NCBI RefSeq assembly: GCF_007474605.1
Contig: NZ_VHKL01000002.1
Coordinates: 186,001-250,000 of the forward strand
DNA from: Rhodoligotrophos appendicifer
GTDB taxonomy: Bacteria > Pseudomonadota > Alphaproteobacteria > Rhizobiales > Im1
Reading direction: 5' to 3'
DNA length: 64,000 nt
Position 1 is the stretch's first letter, and each line of letters starts with the position of its first letter. The notes beneath the pieces are model-generated. The model searched no databases, was not told where the DNA came from, and saw only the letters and a list, made by a program, of their open reading frames with translations. This document shows, piece by piece, positions 24,947-33,714 of this stretch. The translations under genes were made by a program, and so were the position numbers.

Positions 24947-26173
24947 ATGCGATCACTCGCCCTTCTCGCCATGACGACCACTCTGCTCACGGGGGCCATG
25001 ACGCCCCTGGCTTTCGGACAGACCGTGACGGCGACACCGCCGTCGGACCGCGCGGCAAACGCGCCGGACCAGAAGCCGGCCTTCGAAGGCCAAACCCGGG
25101 CGCCGGAGCCTGACATGCTCACAAAGGTGAACGTGACCACGGTCGTGGAGGGCTTGCCGAGGGCCTGGGCCCTGGAGTTCCTGCCGGATGGGAGGATGCT
25201 GGTGACGGCGAAGTCGGGCGAGTTGCACATCGTATCGACGGGAGGAGAGATCGGGCCGGCTTTGAAGGGGGTGCCGAAGGTGGATGCTCGTGGACAAGGA
25301 GGGCTGTTGGATGTTGTCCTCAGCCCGGACTTCGCCACCGACGGGATGGTCTATTTCAGCTTCAGCGGGCCGCGCGAGGGCGGCAACGGCACTTCCGTCG
25401 CCCGGGGCAAGCTGGTGGAGACCGAGGGCTCGGCAGAGTTGCAGGACGTGGCCGTGATCTTTCGGCAGATGCCGAGCTGGAACAGCGACAAGCATTACGG
25501 ATCGCGGCTCGTCTTCGCGCCCGACGGGATGTTGTATGTGACAGTCGGGGAGCGGTCGCTGCCCGGACCGCGCGTCCAGGCGCAGGACGTGGGAAGCGGA
25601 CTGGGCAAGGTCTTCCGCATCAATCCCGATGGATCCGTGCCGAAGGATAATCCCTTCGTCGGCCGCGAGGGCGCTCAGCCGGAGATCTGGTCCTATGGAC
25701 ATCGCAATCTCCAATCCGCGACACTCGACGGACAGGGTCGGCTCTGGACGGTGGAGCACGGGCCGAAGGGCGGAGACGAACTGAACCGGCCGCAGCCGGG
25801 TCTCAATTACGGTTGGCCGGTCATCACCTATGGCGTTGAATATAGCGGAAAGCCAGTCGGCAAAGGCATTACTGCCCAGGAGGGGATGGAGCAGCCCATC
25901 TATTACTGGGATCCCGTCATCGGACCCTCGGGGATGGCCCATTATGAAGGCGATGCGTTCGAGACCTGGAAGGGCGCATTTCTCATCGGCGGTCTTGTGA
26001 ACCAGGCCCTCGTCGTCCTGCATATGGAGGGTGACAGGGTGGCCCATGAGGAATGGGTGCCGCTCGATGCGCGGATTCGGGACGTGAAGATCGGATCTGA
26101 CGGTCACGTCTATGCCTTGACTGAAGGCGGTGGCGGCTCGCGGGTCTTGAAACTTAGCCCCGCAGAGGGCTGA
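24947..26173 (+). CDS. PQQ-type soluble aldose sugar dehydrogenase (YliI/Asd-like)
   Basis: 408 residues from ATG 24947, chosen because GGAG lies nearby and a signal peptide (MRSLALLAMTTTLLTGAMTP, then LAFGQ) starts there; ATG 24932 is the alternative. The mature protein has the six-bladed propeller pattern of the GSDH family: PRAWALEFLPDGRMLVTAKS, GGLLDVVLSPDFA, HYGSRLVFAPDGMLYVTVGE, IWSYGHRNLQS, WTVEHGPKGGDELN. These periplasmic enzymes oxidise aldose sugars using PQQ, and the catalytic His in the YGHRN region is retained. Convergent with the beta-lactamase gene, six bases apart. Isolated gene, physiological substrate unknown. Confidence 0.88.
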   Translation: MRSLALLAMTTTLLTGAMTPLAFGQTVTATPPSDRAANAPDQKPAFEGQTRAPEPDMLTKVNVTTVVEGLPRAWALEFLPDGRMLVTAKSGELHIVSTGGEIGPALKGVPKVDARGQGGLLDVVLSPDFATDGMVYFSFSGPREGGNGTSVARGKLVETEGSAELQDVAVIFRQMPSWNSDKHYGSRLVFAPDGMLYVTVGERSLPGPRVQAQDVGSGLGKVFRINPDGSVPKDNPFVGREGAQPEIWSYGHRNLQSATLDGQGRLWTVEHGPKGGDELNRPQPGLNYGWPVITYGVEYSGKPVGKGITAQEGMEQPIYYWDPVIGPSGMAHYEGDAFETWKGAFLIGGLVNQALVVLHMEGDRVAHEEWVPLDARIRDVKIGSDGHVYALTEGGGGSRVLKLSPAEG

Positions 26174-26179
26174 CCGCTT

Positions 26180-27040
26180 TCATATCCCGGCAACCAGACG
26201 ACCGACAGCGGCGATCACAGCATCGCGGCTCTCGGCCGTCTGACCTGGCTTGGACGCGTAATAGACGGTCACCAGGATCGGTTTTCGCGCGGGGGGCCAC
26301 ACAATGGCAACGTCGCACGCACCCATTTGATTTGTTCCGGTCTTGTCGCCCACTCGCCACGTCTTGGGAATGCCTGCACGAATGCGCTTGTCGCCCGTCT
26401 TGTTCGCTACAAGCCAGGCCGCAAGCTGCCGACGCGAGGTCTCGCTCAGACCATCGTCGACGAGGAGCTTGCGCATCGTCTCGAGCATGGCGCGAGGTGT
26501 GGTGGTGTCATGCAGATCTCCAGGAACGGCGGAGTTCAGAAACGGTTCGATGCGGGTCAGGCCGGTCACCTCATCGCCGATCGAGCGCAGAAACCGGGTC
26601 AGTCCGGCAGGACCGCCGGCGCTGGCGAGCAGAAGATTGCCGGCGGTGTTGTCGCTCGTGGCGATGGCGGCGTCACAGAGTTCCGCCATGGTCATGCCGG
26701 GGGCGCCGACACGGCCCTCGGTCATGGGCGAATATGTGACCAAGTCGCGTTTCGAAAAGATCACGCGCCTGTCCAGTCTCTCCTGTCCGCGATCCACCCG
26801 AGCCAGGACATGGGCTGCCGCCAGGAGCTTGACGGTGCTCAGGAGGGGGAACCGCTCATCGGCACGATGGCCAAAAACGTGACCGGAGGCCAGGTCAAGG
26901 ATCGCGACCCCTAGCTGCCCTCCATTGCGGGCCTCCACATCGCGCAGGCGATCATCCATGGTCGCCTCGGCAGCGTGCACTCCCAGAAGGGACGGCGTCG
27001 CCATCAAGCTGCCCAAGATAATGGCTCTACGGGTGATCAT
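26180..27040 (-). CDS. bla: Class A beta-lactamase
   Basis: 286 residues from ATG 27040 (ATG 27052 possible). All class A motifs are intact: Ser68-x-x-Lys71 (STVK), Ser-Asp-Asn 129-131, Glu165 in the omega loop (EPFLN) and Lys233-Thr-Gly (DKTGT). The N-terminus (MITRRAIILGSLMATPSLLG) is an export signal with twin arginines, so periplasmic. It should hydrolyse penicillins and some cephalosporins. Spectrum cannot be judged by eye. No LysR-type ampR gene is adjacent and no mobile element flanks it, so it looks chromosomal and resident. Confidence 0.93.
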   Translation of the reverse strand: MITRRAIILGSLMATPSLLGVHAAEATMDDRLRDVEARNGGQLGVAILDLASGHVFGHRADERFPLLSTVKLLAAAHVLARVDRGQERLDRRVIFSKRDLVTYSPMTEGRVGAPGMTMAELCDAAIATSDNTAGNLLLASAGGPAGLTRFLRSIGDEVTGLTRIEPFLNSAVPGDLHDTTTPRAMLETMRKLLVDDGLSETSRRQLAAWLVANKTGDKRIRAGIPKTWRVGDKTGTNQMGACDVAIVWPPARKPILVTVYYASKPGQTAESRDAVIAAVGRLVAGI

Positions 27041-27206
27041 CTGCTTCACCATTCCAAGTTCGTTCCGGCGCGGGTTGTTGCTCCTACGCTGACGAGACGG
27101 CTGGAGTGGGGCAGCTCGAAGACACAATCTTGTCTGGCCGCAGGCCGAAACACAGATTACTACGTCGCTGCCGGCAGCGGGCCGGCACACCATGGAGACA
27201 TCCAGA

Positions 27207-27941
27207 ATGGACTACCTCGCGACCCTCGCCGCGGACCCCACGGTCTGGGTGGCTCTGGTTACGCTCATCGTCATGGAGGTGGTCCTGGGGATCGACAATC
27301 TGATCTTCATTTCGATCCTCACCAACAAATTGCCCGAGCATCAACGGGCCCGGGGCCGGCGCATCGGCATCGGATTGGCGCTGGTCCTGAGACTGGGGCT
27401 GCTCAGCACGGTGGCGTTCATTGTTCAGCTGACCACGCCGCTGTTCGAGCTCTTTGGCCACGGTCTGTCCTGGCGCGACCTCATCCTCATCGCAGGCGGC
27501 CTGTTCCTTGTGTGGAAGGCGACCAAGGAAATCCACCACACCGTCGATCCCGACCCCGGCGACGACATGTTCTCGACCAAGGGTGCAAGCCTCACCTTCA
27601 ATGCCGCGATCATGCAAATTCTGCTGCTGGACCTGGTCTTCTCCATTGACAGCATCATCACCGCCGTGGGCATGACGGACCACATCCCGGTCATGGTCAT
27701 CGCGGTGGTCGTGGCGGTGCTGGTCATGCTGCTGGCCGCAGAGCCGCTGGCGAATTTCATCCAGCGCAATCCCACGATCGTCATGCTCGCCCTGGGCTTC
27801 CTGATGCTCATCGGCACGACGTTGATCGCGGAGGGGTTCGGCGTGCATGTGCCCAAGGGGTATATCTACGCGGCCATGGCCTTCTCGGCCCTGGTGGAAG
27901 GGCTCAACATGCTCGCAAGACGGGCGAAATCGCGGAGCTAG
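27207..27941 (+). CDS. TerC-family integral membrane protein
   Basis: 244 residues from ATG 27207 (GGAGA nine bases upstream; ATG 27192 also possible). The TerC core is plain: [15 protein letters not shown] in the first helix pair and [15 protein letters not shown] in the fifth/sixth, each carrying the conserved Asp within the membrane. About seven membrane helices. Members (Alx, MeeY/MeeF, TerC) export manganese or load it onto exported metalloproteins. I found no yybP-ykoY riboswitch hallmark in the 5' region. Divergent from the beta-lactamase. Confidence 0.9.
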   Translation: MDYLATLAADPTVWVALVTLIVMEVVLGIDNLIFISILTNKLPEHQRARGRRIGIGLALVLRLGLLSTVAFIVQLTTPLFELFGHGLSWRDLILIAGGLFLVWKATKEIHHTVDPDPGDDMFSTKGASLTFNAAIMQILLLDLVFSIDSIITAVGMTDHIPVMVIAVVVAVLVMLLAAEPLANFIQRNPTIVMLALGFLMLIGTTLIAEGFGVHVPKGYIYAAMAFSALVEGLNMLARRAKSRS

Positions 27942-27990
27942 GGCTCTTCGGCCCTCGCATTGGGACGTGGCGGCACCGTGCGCCGGGCCG

Positions 27991-28827
27991 TTACGTCCCC
28001 AAGCGCAGCGGTGCCGTCATCTTGCGAAGCGTCGCTATAACGGAGAGAGCCGTGATCCGGCTCGTCTTCGGGTTCTCCGACGGCACATTGGCGATCGACA
28101 TCTGAAAGCTGGCGCTGTCCGCTTCAACCTCGATGGTGTGGGTGTTGCGGGTAATGGTCGGGTCCGCCCAGATCTCCAGGACCGTCCGGTCGGGACCGAT
28201 GCCGGCCAGGGACAGAGCGACTGCCACATTCATATTGGCTGGAAAACCTACCGCGGCCTCACGCGGGCTGCCGGAGAAAATCCGCAGGGGCTCGGTGATG
28301 TCCTCGATGCGGATGTTGCGCTCTTCCAGAAAGGGAGCCCCCGCGAAGCCTTGCGCCGGCTTCCGGCTGGCCATGCGGACCGAGCGGATCTCGCCCTCAG
28401 CAGCAGCCAGCAGGGCGTCGAGGCCGAGCAATGCACCGGACGGCACAATGATCTGGCCGCCAGAAGCGCGGGCGAGCTCGACCAGGTGCTCATTGGTCAA
28501 CAAGGCGCCGACGGACAAGATCATCACCTTCTTGCCGGCCTTCAGAACAGGCTCCGCGATCGAACAAAGGATCGAGGCAGGCGCGCATTCGATAACGAGG
28601 TCGGCCAATGGCTCCAGCTCTGCGATCGTCACCAAGGGCACGGGGTGCCGAAGCGATTGCAACCGCGCCTCGGCCTTGGCCCTGTCGCGGACACCAATCG
28701 CCGTGAGGGTGAAGCCCGGCAGGCCTCGGTCCAACGCCTGAGCGACCGTGAACCCAATCGCTCCGAGGCCGGCAATCGCCACGCGGATCGGTTCAGCCCT
28801 GGCGGCCGTCGTGGATGGTGTGGACAT
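27991..28827 (-). CDS. Aspartate dehydrogenase family protein
   Basis: 278 residues. N-terminal NAD(P) fold IRVAIAGLGAIGFTVAQAL (about 14-32), then the family's C-terminal domain with SRKPAQGF, GFPANMNVAVALSLAGIG and ADPTITRNTHTIEVEA, matching L-aspartate dehydrogenase (NadX/AspDH). The enzyme interconverts aspartate and oxaloacetate plus ammonia. The catalytic His of NTHTIEV is present. GAGGAG precedes the ATG. It lies 72 bp downstream of the FAH-family gene on the same strand and may be the third gene of the Rieske operon, which would point to an aspartate-like amine substrate. Confidence 0.85.
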   Translation of the reverse strand: MSTPSTTAARAEPIRVAIAGLGAIGFTVAQALDRGLPGFTLTAIGVRDRAKAEARLQSLRHPVPLVTIAELEPLADLVIECAPASILCSIAEPVLKAGKKVMILSVGALLTNEHLVELARASGGQIIVPSGALLGLDALLAAAEGEIRSVRMASRKPAQGFAGAPFLEERNIRIEDITEPLRIFSGSPREAAVGFPANMNVAVALSLAGIGPDRTVLEIWADPTITRNTHTIEVEADSASFQMSIANVPSENPKTSRITALSVIATLRKMTAPLRLGT

Positions 28828-28899
28828 CGATTCTCCTCGGGAAGACGCGGCGGGTGGTCTGCGGTTTCGGGTTGGAACGAGACTGGAGTCCCGCGTTTC

Positions 28900-29739
28900 C
28901 TATTTCACTGAAGCGAAACCCACACTCAATGGCTTTCTGGTCAGCCCCGCATATTCCACGCGGACGGACTGATCCACGATCAGGGGCTGAAGCTTTCCCA
29001 ACGAGCCGAGGCTGATCATGTCTCCGGGGGCGAATTGCACCCCATGTCTCACCATCCACAAGACGACGTCGAGCGGGTGGCCCATCAGCGCCTCGCCCGT
29101 GGCCTGATCGACGACTTTACCATCGACGAGCACGGTCACCCTCATCTCGGCCAGCGCCGCCTCCACGTCGCGAATGTCCTTCACCCGGATCCCGCGGCCC
29201 AGCACCCCGCGGAACGGCAGCACGTTGTAGGCGACCATGAGCAAGCCATCCGGCTTCACATCGGGCTTGAGGGCCAAGTCCGGGATCTCGATGAAGGGGA
29301 TCATCAGGCCCAAGGCCGACGCGACTTCGGCGCGGGTGGTGGCCGCGTTGATGGCGACGTCGTCGACCGTCACCATCAGGTCGGCCTCGAAAAAGGCCTT
29401 GCGCGTGCTGCTCATGGGCAGTTCGGCGCCATCGGCCATGAGCATCGGCGCATACAGCACACCGATAACGGGTTCATCAACACCGAAGCGCTCCTGAGCC
29501 GCCCGAGAGCTGAAGCCCACCTTATAGGCCACCGGCTTTCCCAGCCTTCGCTCCAACTGAGCGTTGAACGCCTTCTGGGCGCACAGGGCATCGTCGAGGG
29601 TGGCCAGGCCGTCTATCGCCGGCAGCCGGTGACCCTCCAGCCAGCGGTCGGCAGCCCGGGCCATGATTTCCGGAGGTGGACAGTCCGCGCGAGCCGCCGT
29701 GGCGAAGAGAAGCGCTGCGGCAACGGCCATAATCCTCAT
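28900..29739 (-). CDS. FAH-superfamily 2-keto-4-pentenoate hydratase-like protein with signal peptide
   Basis: 279 residues. The mature part matches MhpD/DmpE-type hydratases: AYKVGFSSRAAQERFGVDEP, metal-ligand region FFEADLMVTVDD, LGLMIPFIEIPD, and a C-terminal GDMISLGSLGK. These normally cytoplasmic enzymes hydrate 2-hydroxy-penta-2,4-dienoate or decarboxylate related acids. Here the first 18 residues (MRIMAVAAALLFATAARA) form a typical Sec signal with an A-x-A site, so the protein should be periplasmic, which is unusual. The ATG overlaps the Rieske gene's stop by four bases (ATGA), so both are translated together. Confidence 0.8.
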   Translation of the reverse strand: MRIMAVAAALLFATAARADCPPPEIMARAADRWLEGHRLPAIDGLATLDDALCAQKAFNAQLERRLGKPVAYKVGFSSRAAQERFGVDEPVIGVLYAPMLMADGAELPMSSTRKAFFEADLMVTVDDVAINAATTRAEVASALGLMIPFIEIPDLALKPDVKPDGLLMVAYNVLPFRGVLGRGIRVKDIRDVEAALAEMRVTVLVDGKVVDQATGEALMGHPLDVVLWMVRHGVQFAPGDMISLGSLGKLQPLIVDQSVRVEYAGLTRKPLSVGFASVK

Positions 29740-31049
29740 GATGATAGTCTGGACTCCAAATGAGGTGCCGGTGGCGGGAGCATCGGCTGGTGACCGTCGA
29801 AATACTTCAACAGCCTGTCCATGTACCAGGTCAGGAATTTTTCCAACTGATTCTCGTTGGGAGAATACGGGCCCGGCTCATAGGCCGGGCTCTGAACACC
29901 CTTGGTGACCAGCGAGACGAAGGCCGCATCCTGCTCGTTCGTCTTGCGCCAGACTTCGGTCAGATGCTCGACGTCATAGTCGCGGCCCTCGACGGCGTCC
30001 TTGTGGACCAGCCATTTGGTCCGCAGCAGGGTCCTGTCCGCTGACAGAGGCAGGATGAAGGAAATCACCGCATGGTCGCTGAGAAAGTGGTTCCAGGAGT
30101 TTGGCTGCGTGTGGAGCGACAGGGCGCCGAGGCGGGGATTGGTGAAATCGGCCAGCAGCTTCTTGCAGGCGATTTTCGTGTCGAGGGTGTAGGATTCGCC
30201 CGCATTGTCCAAAGCCAGACGTTCCAGCCGGAAGGCGGTGGCCCCGTCATCCAGCTTCTCGACCAACTCGGAGGGTAGGTTCAGTTCGCGCCAGATCTGA
30301 TCCATTTCCGATCGAATTCGGCAGTAGCGTTCATAGTATCTCTGCTGCCGAGGCTTCACATCGGCTTCCGTGTGGCCAAAGAACTGGAAGAAGGTGCGGA
30401 TCAGCTCCGGATGGCCGCTGCAGTGGTAACATTCGCGGTTGTTCTCCATCACGGCCTTCCAATTGCCGTTCTCGACGATGTCGATCTGATGGGCGAGCTT
30501 GCTGTTGGCGAGATCGTGGGGCGCCAGATAGGGCGCAACCGTGTGCGCCATCTCCTCGATGTCCTCCGGCGGATCTTCGGCCAGGCAGATGAAGATCAAT
30601 CCACTGACGTTGCGCAGATGCACCGGCTTGAGGCCGAGGCAGCTGCGATCCATGCCCGGGGCCATGTGCTCAGCAAAAACGAGGGCGCCGTCCAAATCAT
30701 AGGCCCAGCTGTGATAGGGGCAGACGAGCTTGGCGGCCGATCCACGCGGCGCGCTCATCAGCCGGGCGCCGCGATGGCGGCAGACATTGTGAAGGGCCCG
30801 GATCACCCCGTCCATGCCCCGCAGGATGACGACGGAGAAGGGCCCGACCTCCAGGGTGACGTAGTCGCCGCGCTGGGGAATGTCAGCCTCGACGCCGGCG
30901 AGCAGCCAATGGCGCGCGAAAATCGCATCAATATCCGCGCGGAACACGGCATCGCTCACGTAGAACGGGGCCTCAAGACTGTAGCCGGGACGCCGTCGCC
31001 GTGCCAGTTGTGCAACTTCGAACCGGTCGGGGTCACTCAACGCATCCAT
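29736..31049 (-). CDS. Rieske non-heme iron oxygenase, alpha subunit (GbcA/stachydrine-demethylase-like)
   Basis: 437 residues from ATG 31049 (GGAGG seven bases upstream). The Rieske [2Fe-2S] site is Cys90-x-His92 (CRHRG) and Cys110-x2-His113 (CPYHSW). The mononuclear iron region reads MENNRECYHCSGHPEL, the form seen in quaternary-amine demethylating oxygenases such as glycine betaine monooxygenase GbcA. It would activate O2 to hydroxylate or N-demethylate a substrate and needs a reductase, which is not encoded nearby. Coupled to the FAH-family gene downstream. Divergent from the B12-domain gene across a 110-bp gap with a 25-bp palindrome. Confidence 0.9.
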   Translation of the reverse strand: MDALSDPDRFEVAQLARRRRPGYSLEAPFYVSDAVFRADIDAIFARHWLLAGVEADIPQRGDYVTLEVGPFSVVILRGMDGVIRALHNVCRHRGARLMSAPRGSAAKLVCPYHSWAYDLDGALVFAEHMAPGMDRSCLGLKPVHLRNVSGLIFICLAEDPPEDIEEMAHTVAPYLAPHDLANSKLAHQIDIVENGNWKAVMENNRECYHCSGHPELIRTFFQFFGHTEADVKPRQQRYYERYCRIRSEMDQIWRELNLPSELVEKLDDGATAFRLERLALDNAGESYTLDTKIACKKLLADFTNPRLGALSLHTQPNSWNHFLSDHAVISFILPLSADRTLLRTKWLVHKDAVEGRDYDVEHLTEVWRKTNEQDAAFVSLVTKGVQSPAYEPGPYSPNENQLEKFLTWYMDRLLKYFDGHQPMLPPPAPHLESRLSS

Positions 31050-31091
31050 CGGCATGCCTCCCTTAGTCGCGGAGCCAGCATAAAAGCTTTC

Positions 31092-31116
31092 ATTGCCGAA
31101 CGCCACGGTCGGCAAT
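31092..31116. promoter_or_regulatory. 25-bp palindrome in the divergent Rieske/B12 promoter gap
   Basis: Perfect 8-bp arms ATTGCCGA (31092-31099) and TCGGCAAT (31109-31116) around a 9-bp spacer. It lies midway between the starts at 31049 and 31160, a typical operator position for a regulator of both genes. No regulator gene lies within the cluster. Confidence 0.5.
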
Positions 31117-31159
31117 AGGCTCTTTCCAGCCGCTGTTCTCGTTCTCGGAGTCGCCCCCC

Positions 31160-32935
31160 ATGTCCGTTCTCGATCGCCGTCAGGTCTTTCCGGAAAGCGT
31201 CCTGCCCGATGCCGCCGCGCTTATCGACGAAGGGCGGTCGGCCGCCAAGCATTACACACTTCAGCCCGGCCCGTTTCTCAAGACATACGGCGTGGGCTCC
31301 GAAATGGAGTACAAGCGCAAGCGCACCGCCGAGGGCAAGATCATGACCCACGCCCAGATCGGCTACCGCGACAGGGCCAAGAGCCGGCGGGCCTATTCGG
31401 AGATCTGGGAGGAACTGGACAAGCTCGGATACCGCGTCGACCGCTACGGCATTTGCCTCGACTGGAACATGGGCTATCCGCTGGCGATGCGATCGAAGAT
31501 GCCGCAGGGGACCGGCATGATCATGGGGGAGGTGGAAGACTGGATCGCGTTGACCCATAGCGCACCCGTCGCCCCGCATTTCGGCGACTTCATGATCGGC
31601 TCGCCGGCCGCCTTCGAGAACACCAAATGCGCGCTTCTTGCGGGAGCGACCTCGATCGGCAATCTCGGGCAGTATTTCGCGTTCCGCCAGCCGCATTGGG
31701 ACGACGACGTCGCCACGACCGCGGAATCCCTCAAGGCGATCGCCCTGACTTCGGCTCAGCCGGTGGACATCATCATCCACTCCAACATCGATGACGGCTT
31801 TGCCTCGATGTTCACGGATCTCGGCTGCTCGCTGGGGGCCATCCTGCTCGAGCAGTACATCATCGACGAACTCTGCGGCGCGCATGCCTCCTATTCTTTC
31901 GGCAATACCTATGCCCGGCCGCTGACCCGGCTCGCCTTCCAGCGCGCGGCCTCCAGCGTCGCCCGCACCCCCGGCACCATGATCTATGGCGCGACGACCA
32001 TGTATGGTCCCAACCACGCCGCCAATTATGCGGCGCTTGCCTCCTATCTGCGCATGGACATCTATGGCGAGCGGACGCGTCCGGCGGGCCATGCCATCAA
32101 TCCCGTGCCGGTCACGGAGGCGGAGCGGATCCCGGACATCGAGGAGATCATCGACGTCCATATCTTCGCAAACCGGCTGATCGAGCTCGACGAGCCATTG
32201 CATGTGCTGCAAACGGACCAGGAGATCGAAGAGATCGTCGAACGCATCGTGGAGGCCGGCCATCGGTTCCGCGATACGGTGCTGACGGGTTTCAACGATG
32301 CCGGCATCGACACGACGAACCCCTTCGAGATGCTGCTGGCGATCCGCCGCATCGGCTCGAAGAAGCTGGAGGAGCTCTATGGTCCCGGCGATCCGACGGA
32401 GGGGCGGCTGCGTGGCCGCACTCCGGTGGTGCGTTCGGATTCGATCGAGCAGCTCGAGGCGGCGGGAGAGGGCATCGTCGGCAAGATGGAGCCAGGGCAT
32501 CGCCGCGCCATCACCACGGCCGGCCTCAAGGGCTGTCTGGCCACCACCGACGTGCATGAATATGGCAAGATCCTGGTGGAGACCGTCCTGCGCGAGCTCA
32601 AAGTGGACATTCTCGACGGCGGCGTGTCGACGGATCCGAACGATCTTGCGGAATATGCGCTGGAGTCGGGCGCCGACTTCATCGCGCTGTCGTCCTATAA
32701 CGGCATCGCACTCGAATTCGTGGCGGAGTTGAAGGCGGACATGAAGCGGATCGGCCTCGACATCCCCGTCTTCGTCGGCGGCAAGCTGAACCGCATCCCT
32801 GATGGAAGCAATTCGAGCCTGCCAGTGGAGATCGGCTCGGAGATCGCAGCGTCCGGAGCGATCGTCTGCTCGACTGTGGATGCCATGCTCGAGAGGCTGA
32901 CTGGGCTCCGCGGAAAAGCGCCGGTCGACGCCTAG
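31160..32935 (+). CDS. Glutamate-mutase-like (GlmE-type) protein fused to a C-terminal cobalamin-binding domain
   Basis: 591 residues. The C-terminal 130 residues are a Rossmann-type B12 domain: Asp464-Val-His466-Glu-Tyr-Gly469 is the D-x-H-x-x-G lower-ligand motif of base-off/His-on corrinoid enzymes, followed by DILDGGVSTDPNDL and VFVGGKLN. The N-terminal 450 residues resemble, distantly, the epsilon subunit of methylaspartate (glutamate) mutase, e.g. GSPAAFENTKCALLAGATSI against its GTPDARLL region. A carbon-skeleton mutase acting on an amino or hydroxy acid is the likely role. In known glutamate mutases the two parts are usually separate proteins (GlmE, GlmS). Divergent from the Rieske operon. 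Substrate unknown. Confidence 0.7.
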   Translation: MSVLDRRQVFPESVLPDAAALIDEGRSAAKHYTLQPGPFLKTYGVGSEMEYKRKRTAEGKIMTHAQIGYRDRAKSRRAYSEIWEELDKLGYRVDRYGICLDWNMGYPLAMRSKMPQGTGMIMGEVEDWIALTHSAPVAPHFGDFMIGSPAAFENTKCALLAGATSIGNLGQYFAFRQPHWDDDVATTAESLKAIALTSAQPVDIIIHSNIDDGFASMFTDLGCSLGAILLEQYIIDELCGAHASYSFGNTYARPLTRLAFQRAASSVARTPGTMIYGATTMYGPNHAANYAALASYLRMDIYGERTRPAGHAINPVPVTEAERIPDIEEIIDVHIFANRLIELDEPLHVLQTDQEIEEIVERIVEAGHRFRDTVLTGFNDAGIDTTNPFEMLLAIRRIGSKKLEELYGPGDPTEGRLRGRTPVVRSDSIEQLEAAGEGIVGKMEPGHRRAITTAGLKGCLATTDVHEYGKILVETVLRELKVDILDGGVSTDPNDLAEYALESGADFIALSSYNGIALEFVAELKADMKRIGLDIPVFVGGKLNRIPDGSNSSLPVEIGSEIAASGAIVCSTVDAMLERLTGLRGKAPVDA

Positions 32936-32939
32936 CGGC

Positions 32940-33709
32940 TCAATCGTCCAGGATCGCCACCGCCCGCGTCCAGCCGGCGGAGGCGGCGCGGATCTTTACG
33001 GGGAAGCAGGCGATCTTAAAACCGGTCGCCGGCAGGACTTCCAGATTGTGCAGCTTCTCGATCTGGCAATAGCCCCGCTCGCGCCCGGCCTTGTGGCCTT
33101 CCCAAATGAGGCTGGCATCGCCCGTTTCGGCGTAGCGGCGGGCGGTGTGGAGGAAGGGAGCATCCCAGCTCCAGCCGTCGGTGCCGACGACGCGAATGCC
33201 CTGGCCCGTCAAATGCAGCGTCGCCTCGCGGCCCATGCCGCAGCCGGAGTCCACGTAATCGGATTGTCCATAGCGCGCGCCGGCGCTGGTGTTGACCACC
33301 ACGATGTCCAGGGGCTGCAGGACATGGCCGATCCGGTAGAGCTCGGCGTCGATTTCGGCAGCCGTCACCACATGGCCGTCGGGCAGATGACGAAATCCAG
33401 CTTCACACCGGACTGGAAGCACCATTCCAGCGGCACCTCGTCGATGGTGATCGCAGGGGCGCCGCCATCCATGGTCGGATGGTAGTGCCAAGGTGCGTCC
33501 ACATGGGTGCCGTTGTGGGTCGAGATCTGCACCGTCTCCACCGCCCAGCCCTGGGCGTCGGGCAGATCCTCGGGCTTCAGCCCCGGAAAGAGGCTCGCGA
33601 TCTTCGGGGCCGAGGTGTCGTGGGCCTCATAGTCAATGCGCACCCGCTGAAAGGGCGGGTCCGCCGGAACGTCGTTTTCCAGCGGAATAGACAGATCGAC
33701 GATACGCAT
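32940..33709 (-). pseudogene. Cyclase-family (KynB-like) gene with a frameshift
   Basis: The first frame from ATG 33709 gives MRIVDLSIPLENDVPADPPF, then STHNGTHVDAPWHYHP, the metal-binding motif H-x-G-T-H-x-D of the cyclase/kynurenine formamidase family, and breaks after GVKLDF. The sequence resumes in another frame with RHLPDGHVVTAAEID and runs to 32940 (DDIVVVNTSAG-like LDIVVVNTSAGARYG, CGMGREATLHLTGQGIRVVG). One missing base near 33391 (TTCGTC where TTCCGTC is needed) accounts for it. Restored length is about 256 residues. Either a recent pseudogene or a sequencing error. Five bases downstream of the amidase gene, same operon. Confidence 0.72.
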
Positions 33710-33714
33710 TTCAG

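Noticed and set aside
27041-27206. yybP-ykoY manganese riboswitch before the TerC gene
   Set aside because: TerC genes often have this element, but I saw none of its conserved stretches here, only a GCTGCCGGCAGC palindrome at 27167-27178 that is easily expected by chance.
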